This document shows positions 58,546 to 64,000 of a stretch of DNA of 64,000 nt, piece after piece. The translations under genes and the position numbers were made by a program. Every line of letters begins with the position of its first letter. Within the stretch, counting starts at the first letter, position 1. The stretch comes from Chaenocephalus aceratus (Eukaryota > Chordata > Actinopteri > Perciformes > Channichthyidae): the NCBI GenBank assembly GCA_023974075.1, contig CM043791.1:5969829-6033828 (forward strand), given 5' to 3'. The notes under the pieces were generated by a model, which saw only the letters and a list, made by a program, of their open reading frames with translations, was not told where the DNA came from and made no database searches.

Positions 58546-58783
58546 CACTTTGTATTGTATTATTGTCTTCGTACGCTTTTAACACACCATCGTAGCGATG
58601 GCGATGTTTCAGGTGACTGATCAGGTTCGAAGTATTAGGGAGCGCTGGATTTGTGAAGAACTCCCCTCTTCCTAAACCACTAATACCACAGTACTGGCAA
58701 AAACGGGAGGAGCCGAGTGAAAAACAAGCGCCCCTCATCCCAATCCACCCACACCGCAGTATTTTTTCTTTTTTTTTACCCAA
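58546..58783 (-). pseudogene. BED zinc-finger fragment of a hAT/ZBED-type transposase
   Basis: The minus-strand frame encodes about 80 residues before it enters the CA repeat. A lysine-rich start is followed by FCQYCG (Cys29, Cys32), then ISHLKHRH (His57, His62): the Cys-x2-Cys ... His-x4-His BED finger, followed by a short DGVLKAYED stretch. BED fingers are the DNA-binding N-terminus of hAT transposases. The rest of the protein is replaced by microsatellite and unrelated sequence. It is not the same lineage as the BED remnant at 14702: spacing and flanks differ. Confidence 0.75.
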
Positions 58784-59163
58784 AAAATATAGTGTATATT
58801 ATCGGGGCTATTAATACTGGTATCGGGTTTATCGGGATGACGTCATAATTCCTAATATCGGATAATTATCGTGCATCCCTAGTGTCACACTGTATGCAGA
58901 AGTATTATTTTAAGCAACACATTGGGTTGACGAAACACTCAACTCAAATGTAATTAAAGTCAGATCCACTCGTGTCTTAGATGGGGCAGTGATATCATAA
59001 AACTGTTACGCTTTCAAACACTCGGTAGTTCATTTATTTTGTAACCAGTTGTTCTATCTTCACCTTGCAGGTACAACTATGTGGCTTGTATCCTGGATTA
59101 TATGTTTAAGTCATCATGGATGAAAAGTTCATATTTGTCTAATATTAGTTTACTTTTCATTAA

Positions 59164-59955
59164 AGGTCCATGTCATGCTTTTCCGGTTGTTACCCGTCCC
59201 CTTGTGTGTTATGAAGGTTTTTCTGCATGTAAACGGTCTGCAGAGTCAAAACCCTCAAAGTACACCCTGTAGGGAGTAAAACTCTAACACAGAGAAGACC
59301 TCCCCAAAACGCCTCGTTGGAGATACGTCATCATCCATTTGATTCTTCTCGGGTACGCATGATGTCAACCGTACCCGGAACGAAATGGACCAATCCGTGG
59401 AGCCGTTACGTCCGCGGAGCCGTTACGTTAAGCCCCCGCTGATTGGTCCAAATTGACCAATCCACGGACTTCCTCACTCACTCAGTGCAGGCAGCTCAGC
59501 TGATCTCTCCTCCCTGGCTGCAGGCTGATAACAGACAGTTGGGATCGCGGCGACATTCTCTCTGCAGACCCATTCTCACAGCGTTCATCAACCTTTCTCT
59601 TACTCAATATCAAGCCACACTTATTGTTTTTACTTCGGCTGTGACTTTGTGTGTGCTCAGGGTGAGTTTGGCTGTGTATCGCTAACAAGGAAACAACACC
59701 TCCACGGAGCTCAGCGCGATTCACAACGTCCCGACCAATCAGAGCACACTGTGCTCACAGGGAGGGTGGGGGCTGGAGCTGTTGGAGCTACAACGAGCCG
59801 TTAAAGGCAGAGAGTGAAATTCAGTGACTACACGTAGTTTACAGAGATGCTGAGAAACCAATGTGAGTTTTGGAACATTGCACAATATAAATCTATTCTA
59901 GTCGACCTCAAATAATGGAACTATGATCAGTGGAAATGGCCATGACATGGGACCT
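59164..59955. mobile_element. Harbinger-like MITE, 792 bp, TAA duplication
   Basis: Termini AGGTCCATGTCATG and CATGACATGGGACCT flanked by TAA (59161-59163, 59956-59958). It includes an internal piece of the A2 family (GATCGCGG ... CCCATTCTCACAGCGTT ... TACTCAATATCAAGCC, about 59540-59635) and the repeated phrase GGAGCCGTTACGT. No transposase. Confidence 0.8.
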
Positions 59956-60345
59956 TAAATGAAGTATGACGCTGCGCTGTCAGTACACTTGTCCCTGTTT
60001 GTGATTGGTCAAATGTTGCTGACCCACCCCTTTCACGTGAACACGCTCTCAGCTGGTGAGAGAAACCCTGGCTTGATTTACCGAGTTGATATTAACCAGC
60101 GTCGTATGACCGCTTAGCGAGATCTCTTTTGTTAGGGTAAGTTAAGATAACTCAAAAGTATCCAGGATATGTTGAACTGGCTTCGTAGTAGGCCTACAGG
60201 GCACAGGTGGCTGCATAGCAGTGCTAATGTCAAAGACACAAACATTATAGATTATATTTTTATTTTACCAGGATGCAGTGACACAAATATTTGAGAAGGC
60301 TTAGCCTTGCCAAGCCTACTGTACCCGCCGCCCCTGCTCGCCCCT

Positions 60346-61069
60346 GCACATGCTATCTCTCTCAAAGGGACTTCGAAGCAGCTTCAAAGGAAGAGATATA
60401 TCACTCTGCTACTCCAACACCCCACGCAATGACTGAATAGACCTGTTGTCGTAAAGAATTACACAGCAGAATTGTATTATCTTCCTAATGACTCACAATC
60501 CTTGCTGCACACATTCCCCACCACATGTGGTGGGGGCCACACAGGGGCCACACAGGGGCTGCATTAATTGGCGCTCTGCTGCGCGAGGAATCAGCTGATC
60601 ACCATCAAAGCTCCGAGGCGCGAGGACTTAAAGGGATATCTCTCTCGCGGGCAATTTCATCTTTCGGTGCACATACAGCTATTTCTGCACCAGCTGCTGA
60701 CCCATCACCTTTCAAAACTGTTTTCACTTTCCCTCTGCAATTTAAACAGCTTTTGAACCTCAAATTAAAGGATTATATTTTATTCATTTATAGCCGAAAA
60801 ACACTTATTGCAACTGAGAGGTTTCGGACAGGCATGCAATAGATGTTGTTGTACAAACAGTAGTTACAGAAGCAAAAGGGGACATTAAGGTACTGTATAT
60901 CATAGAACCAATGGCAACATGTTCTCATCAAATCAACCCAGTAATGAATTCCATAAACTACTAATTGGTTATGTTTTAAGTTAAAATGTTGAAAAGGGTC
61001 TAAATATAATAATCATGGTCAAGTTGTCAGGATGCTTTATGATCACCCACTGAAGTACATTGGAAGAAG
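60346..61069. other. Unassigned sequence
   Basis: A 105-codon frame (60525-60842) has no recognisable domain. No element ends. Confidence 0.4.
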
Positions 61070-61540
61070 AGGAAAAACCCTTTATTAGTCCCTAAGAGGA
61101 AATGCAGTACAGTATGACTCTTTAATGTACACACACATGCATAGGACTTATACACGTTAGGTTCTGAACACCACACGGGCACAAACAACCTTTATCATGT
61201 TGATGAAAAACGCCCTAAATTGTCTTTGCTGTTGCAACATAGGAAAGTGACATTGTTTGTGTCTTCACTTAAATACCCTCACATGTATGGAACTCGATGA
61301 TACCACCGTCGTGCAATAACACTTACAGTAGGATGCTACCACACTACTTACTACATGTTCCACTTATCTTTTTTACAATACTGTTTCTCTCCTGAATGTT
61401 TACCTATGATTCTTTAGATGATGCGCAGCCTTTTTATTTAATGGTGTTTTATTTGTTGTCTCTTTTTACACCCACCCTTTTGGATGTAAACATCTCAATG
61501 TTCCCTCTGTGGAACAAATAAAGGGTTTCTGATTCTGATG
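61070..61540. mobile_element. LINE tail fragments in opposite orientations
   Basis: 61078-61130 reads as a minus-strand tail (ACTAATAAAGGGTTTTTCC). 61485-61540 is a plus-strand tail (CTCTGTGGAACAAATAAAGG followed by TTCTGATTCTGA). The sequence between them is unassigned. Confidence 0.5.
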
Positions 61541-62732
61541 ACGAGTACACTCTTTTTAAAAACAAGAATATCATAATAACCTATAAAAAAACTAGATAAT
61601 AATAGTTATCTTATAAAAAGCCTCCTGCAGGGAGTTTAAAGAGTATAAACACTTTGAAACGAACGTCAGACGCACATTAACACACCTCTGTGTTTCCATG
61701 GGGTTTTGTCTGGTTTCATATCGTCGTGTTAGAGCAGATTCTATTCAGAGCGTTGGATGTGTGCACCCTGAGGGCTTTCTGAAGGCAGGTCTTCAGGTTT
61801 AGTCTCCGGTTAAGCCTTGACTTTTTGTCCTTGCCCTTTGTCTATTGTTCAGCACGAGACCGAGGATCTTTCAGCGCTCCCTCATGGCATTAAAAACCTT
61901 GGGTCTTTCATTCTGTTCCAAAGATGTCAGCGTACCACTGGAACATGCTCTGGGTGGACACAATAACAGGAACATCTTATAGTGCAAACTCAAACGAAGC
62001 CACAATACAATCTCTGTAGCAGTTAACCTCATAAAATAGTATTAATCAAATTACTCTTTTATTTAATTTAGGGCTGCTCAATAATTGAACTTTTATTTAA
62101 ATTGTAATATGGGCTAGTAAATATATTTAAAATCAGAGCATTTTTTATTGGCAAAAAGTCTATAAATATGAAAAGGATTACACATGTAGGCTGCAAAAAT
62201 GTCCTGGCCTACAAATGATATTCTACAGACTTCATAAAATAGATTTGATTGGTTAATATCTACTTAAAACACAGACACTATGATCATTTTAAAAACATAT
62301 TTCAATGGTAATGAGAAAAATGTTGCAAAAATCATATTGAGATTGCTGTAACATAAAAATAAACTAAAGTAATATTTTTTTTCTAATCGTGCAGTGTTAA
62401 TGCAATTCCAAAAGAGTACATGATGGTTATACTGTTTCCAACTTTCTCATTTAATCTTCAATATCAGAATGTAGACTTGTGTTCTGTGGCGGGAAACAAA
62501 GTCTGGGTCAGCCTGTAGAGGGCAGTAGAGAGCTGAATCTGTTCTGTTAGGTCTCTATGAAGATATGGACACATCCTCTGATTCTCCCACTGCTGAGTTT
62601 GCTGAGATGTATTCTATCCATGTTACCTGCAACCTGACACTACCCAGGGGCAGGCTGGGTAGTGGCGTATCCTCAGGTCCAAGCTGGGTTAGCCTAGCTC
62701 TTATCCCAGCTCACTTCCCCCTGATTCTGAAG
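61541..62732. other. Unassigned AT-rich sequence
   Basis: No gene or element end recognised. A 103-codon frame starting at 62565 runs into the A2 terminus. Confidence 0.4.
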
Positions 62733-63020
62733 CAACACGTTCTCACTCCCAACTCGTCCTATAGTGACGTTATGTCAGGATCCCTTGGCGTCACTATCAA
62801 ACGCAGTGGGGGCCCTTTAGCGTTGACTTTCAACTATCAGGGAGTCCCTTGCATAGAGCTCCCTGAACGCTGGTAATAGACGAGTTGGGATCGCGGAGAA
62901 ATGCTCTCTGCCGACCCATTCTCACAGCGTTTATCAAGCTTACTCAATATCAAGCCACACTTATTGTTTTTACTTTTTATTTTAATTGTATAATTTCTGA
63001 CATTTTTTTGCCATCAGTTA
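62733..63020 (+). mobile_element. A2-form left arm of the family A group
   Basis: Starts CAACACGTTCTCACTCCCAA; a nearby CCAACTCGTC pairs with GACGAGTTGG at 62878. It leads into the family's TACTCAATATCAAGCC ... TTGCCATC block and is then cut by the MITE at 63021. The rest lies outside the window or is lost. Confidence 0.75.
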
Positions 63021-64000
63021 AGGCCCTGTCACACTGTCCCAAAATTGACACCCGATGGACACACGATAAAGGAAATGTTCAAATTTGGCTCTGATCGTAA
63101 CAACATCGGGCCATTCGTGAGGGCATCTTAAAAGCCATCGTATGACCGCCGGTGGAGATTCTCAGGCTCCGGCAGCAACTTCGTGAGCGGTGGCAAAATC
63201 TTCGGCATGCCAAAACATTTCCGAAGGACCTTGCGAAGGTTCATTTTCGTGTTGAATCGTGTTGCCCTTCGTAAGTCACTCGTGAGGGCATCTTGTCAAA
63301 TCGTGTCATCTTCGTCTGATCATCGGTGCCATCGGGCATTTTTCGTCTCACGAAGACAATACGAAGGAAACAAGAAGCTGCCCGATTGTCTTTGGAAGGC
63401 AACACGACTACATGAAGCCCTCGCAATGCCGTCGTGTAGCCATCGTATTATAGTACGATGACATCGAGGTTTCATTTATTGTACAACAAAATCATGTAAA
63501 CATATTATGTAAATAACTCAATTTGTGTTCTGTGAAACTGAAAAGGATATTACATTGTTTTTGTTACTTTCATTGCAGTTGTATGTCTTAAATGTAATTT
63601 AGGTTAACTTCCTGTTTTATTTAGATGCTTTGATTTTGAAGGCGAGTGTACGCTGTTGACAGGAAGTTGTTGTTGCTATGGAAACAACATGACTGAGATA
63701 AGTAATATCTTCTAATCTACATATAAAGACAGAGAAAGTAAAGAATAAAGTGTATGTTTAAATGTTAGCACCCCCCGAAGAGGCACAAGCTCTTACGTTG
63801 AGTCTGGATACATTCTAAATCATCTGTAAAGTCTACGACCATATTTTCGTGTGTGGTTTGGGCGCCATCGTGTGGCCTTCTGTCGGCATCGTACTTGCTT
63901 CGACTGTTGCTTGGCTGTTGACCAAGTTCGGGGCCATTTTCGTGCGAAATTCACAATTCCATATTCGTGTGTCCATCTGGTGTCCATTTCGGGACAGTGT
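63021..64000 (-). mobile_element. Harbinger-like MITE, runs to the window end
   Basis: Begins AGGCCCTGTCACACTGTCCC directly after TTA (63018-63020) inside the A2 arm. The window ends ...CATTTCGGGACAGTGT, the complement of the same terminus minus its last 10 or so bases. So the element is essentially complete and should end just past base 64000. Its interior shares blocks with 51328-52039 in rearranged order. Confidence 0.82.

Larger units (their letters stand above)
58346..58881 (-). mobile_element. hAT remnant (GGATGCACGATA ends)
   Basis: Left GGATGCACGATATTGG and right ATTATCGTGCATCCCTA are inverted repeats. Copy 1 of family D lacks the insert: its CTGGACACAGACTGTATGC becomes CTGGA...GTCACACTGTATGC here. 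A clean 8-bp duplication is not readable. Contains a BED finger remnant and a CA microsatellite. Confidence 0.75.
58015..60345 (+). mobile_element. Family D repeat, copy 2, with nested insertions
   Basis: Starts near CCCATAGGCGGCGCGTGAGG and ends near AAGGCTTAGCCTTGCCAAGCC...CGCCGCCCCTGC. The ends are degenerate inverted repeats. Compared with copy 1 (28749-29434) it carries a BED-hAT (58346-58881) and a Harbinger-like MITE inside a larger extra block (about 58985-60020). The remaining shared parts are close in sequence. No coding of its own. Confidence 0.75.

Noticed and set aside
59443..59724. 80-codon frames at 59.4-59.7 kb
   Set aside because: They lie inside a MITE containing a family A2 piece; no motif.

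Overview
The window looks like intergenic or intronic DNA from a teleost fish. The evidence is the mix of repeats: hAT-type elements with 8-bp target duplications, Harbinger-like elements with TTA/TAA duplications, LINE 3' ends with the typical teleost tails, an LTR retrotransposon, and many long CA/GT microsatellites. I found no intact host gene, tRNA or rRNA. Every recognisable protein fragment belongs to a transposable element, and all of them are broken.

Layout: 1-6.9 kb holds a solo LTR (985-1316), a hAT MITE (3936-4342) and LINE-tail fragments. At 7-10.1 kb lies the first copy of an inverted-repeat element called family A here, followed by a 57-bp minisatellite (10598-10965). At 14.45-16.7 kb there is a hAT element with a BED zinc-finger remnant, a second hAT inside it, and a short hAT MITE beside it. 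At 18.73-25.65 kb a family A copy carries nested elements B and C and a Harbinger-like MITE with a perfect 66-bp palindrome. At 27-29.4 kb there are LINE, hAT and family D fragments.

The most coherent unit is an LTR retrotransposon on the minus strand (29740-35274) with gag, zinc knuckles, protease, reverse transcriptase, RNase H and integrase in that order. Its two 205-bp LTRs are identical by eye. One LTR carries a 1,059-bp hAT insertion whose empty site is preserved in the other. A LINE reverse-transcriptase ORF follows (36472-37602). At 38.43-43.21 kb there is a three-level nest: a TIR element containing family A, which contains a hAT.

The right third has two copies of an L2-like LINE (46.5 and 49.1-49.9 kb), the second inside a hAT (48727-51270). 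It also has two long TG arrays, a short telomere-like array, a 361-bp foldback MITE (54586-54946), another family A piece, and a large family D copy (58-60.3 kb) with nested hAT and Harbinger-like insertions. A MITE runs off the window end.

These elements do not form a pathway. They form a stratified record of insertions, and many exact target duplications and one empty site allow relative dating. All calls come from reading by eye; family names rest on target-duplication length, terminal motifs and protein motifs, not on a database search.
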